6,608 nucleotides of DNA from an uncultured Rhodospirillaceae bacterium (lineage in GTDB: Bacteria; Pseudomonadota; Alphaproteobacteria; RF32; CAG-239): positions 1 through 6,608 of the forward strand of contig ONQU01000126.1 of assembly GCA_900320035.1 (NCBI GenBank), given 5' to 3'. The notes under the pieces were generated by a model that worked only from the letters and a program-made list of their open reading frames with translations, ran no database searches and was not told the DNA's origin. Below are positions 6,555 through 6,608 of the stretch, one piece after another (position 1 is the stretch's first letter; the number at the start of each line of letters is the position of its first letter). The position numbers were made by a program, and so were the translations under genes.

Positions 6555-6608
6555 TGTCATCCTTCGTTTTTCTACAATGTCATCCCTCGCCAAGGGTTTA
6601 AAACCCGA
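6555..6608. repeat. REP-like repeat, further copies running off the window edge
   Basis: TGTCATCCTTCG at 6555-6566 differs by one base from TGTCATCCCTCG at 6500-6511 and 6578-6589. The 27-base unit recurs at 6563-6589. The last copy continues with CCAAGGG and a perfect arm pair GGGTTT (6594-6599) and AAACCC (6601-6606), different from the core of copy 1, before the window ends. The flanks share the TGTCATCC edge while the palindromic cores differ, as expected for a repeat family with variable cores. Confidence 0.65.

Noticed and set aside
6485..6608. Repeats as a CRISPR array
   Set aside because: Spacing is irregular (55 and 23 bases between repeat cores), the core is only 12 bases, and no cas gene is present.

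Overview
The window carries a conserved bacterial housekeeping block followed by an accessory tail. The closest overall fit is an alphaproteobacterium of moderate GC. The evidence is the ruvA-ruvB-ybgC gene order, a 175-residue ThiE/TenI-like protein of a kind I associate with that class, and a terminal palindromic repeat of the 'TGTCATCC...GGATC' style that is scattered through many alphaproteobacterial genomes. I cannot resolve genus or family from the sequence alone.

Layout: (1) Bases 1-442, minus strand, hold the 5' part of a gene for a highly charged coiled-coil protein whose C-terminus lies outside the window. (2) Bases 443-517 are a short AT-rich divergent promoter region. (3) From 518 to 5460, five confidently named genes and one ThiE/TenI-like gene lie on the plus strand: the ThiE/TenI-like gene (518-1045), truA (1035-1778), ruvA (1848-2492), ruvB (2495-3556), ybgC (3553-4008) and sufB (4012-5460). 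Most junctions are overlaps or gaps of a few bases, so ruvA-ruvB-ybgC-sufB looks like one transcript with coupled translation. (4) Bases 5461-5732 hold a strong sigma70-type promoter and a leader of about 200 nt that can fold into two hairpins. (5) Bases 5733-6419 encode an unrecognised secreted or envelope protein with codon use unlike the upstream genes, closed by a clear intrinsic terminator at 6435-6474. (6) Bases 6485-6608 contain tandem and palindromic repeats that run off the right edge.

Functionally the block joins tRNA pseudouridylation (TruA), Holliday-junction branch migration (RuvA and RuvB, which act together as one motor), a hotdog-fold acyl-CoA thioesterase (YbgC) and Fe-S cluster assembly (SufB). 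Three context points stand out. ruvC is not next to ruvA. ybgC is followed by sufB instead of the tol-pal genes. sufB stands without sufC, sufD or sufS in view. The most novel part is the promoter, structured leader and orphan secreted protein at 5491-6474. The gene has no evident Shine-Dalgarno sequence, and a stable hairpin ends 17 nt before its start codon.
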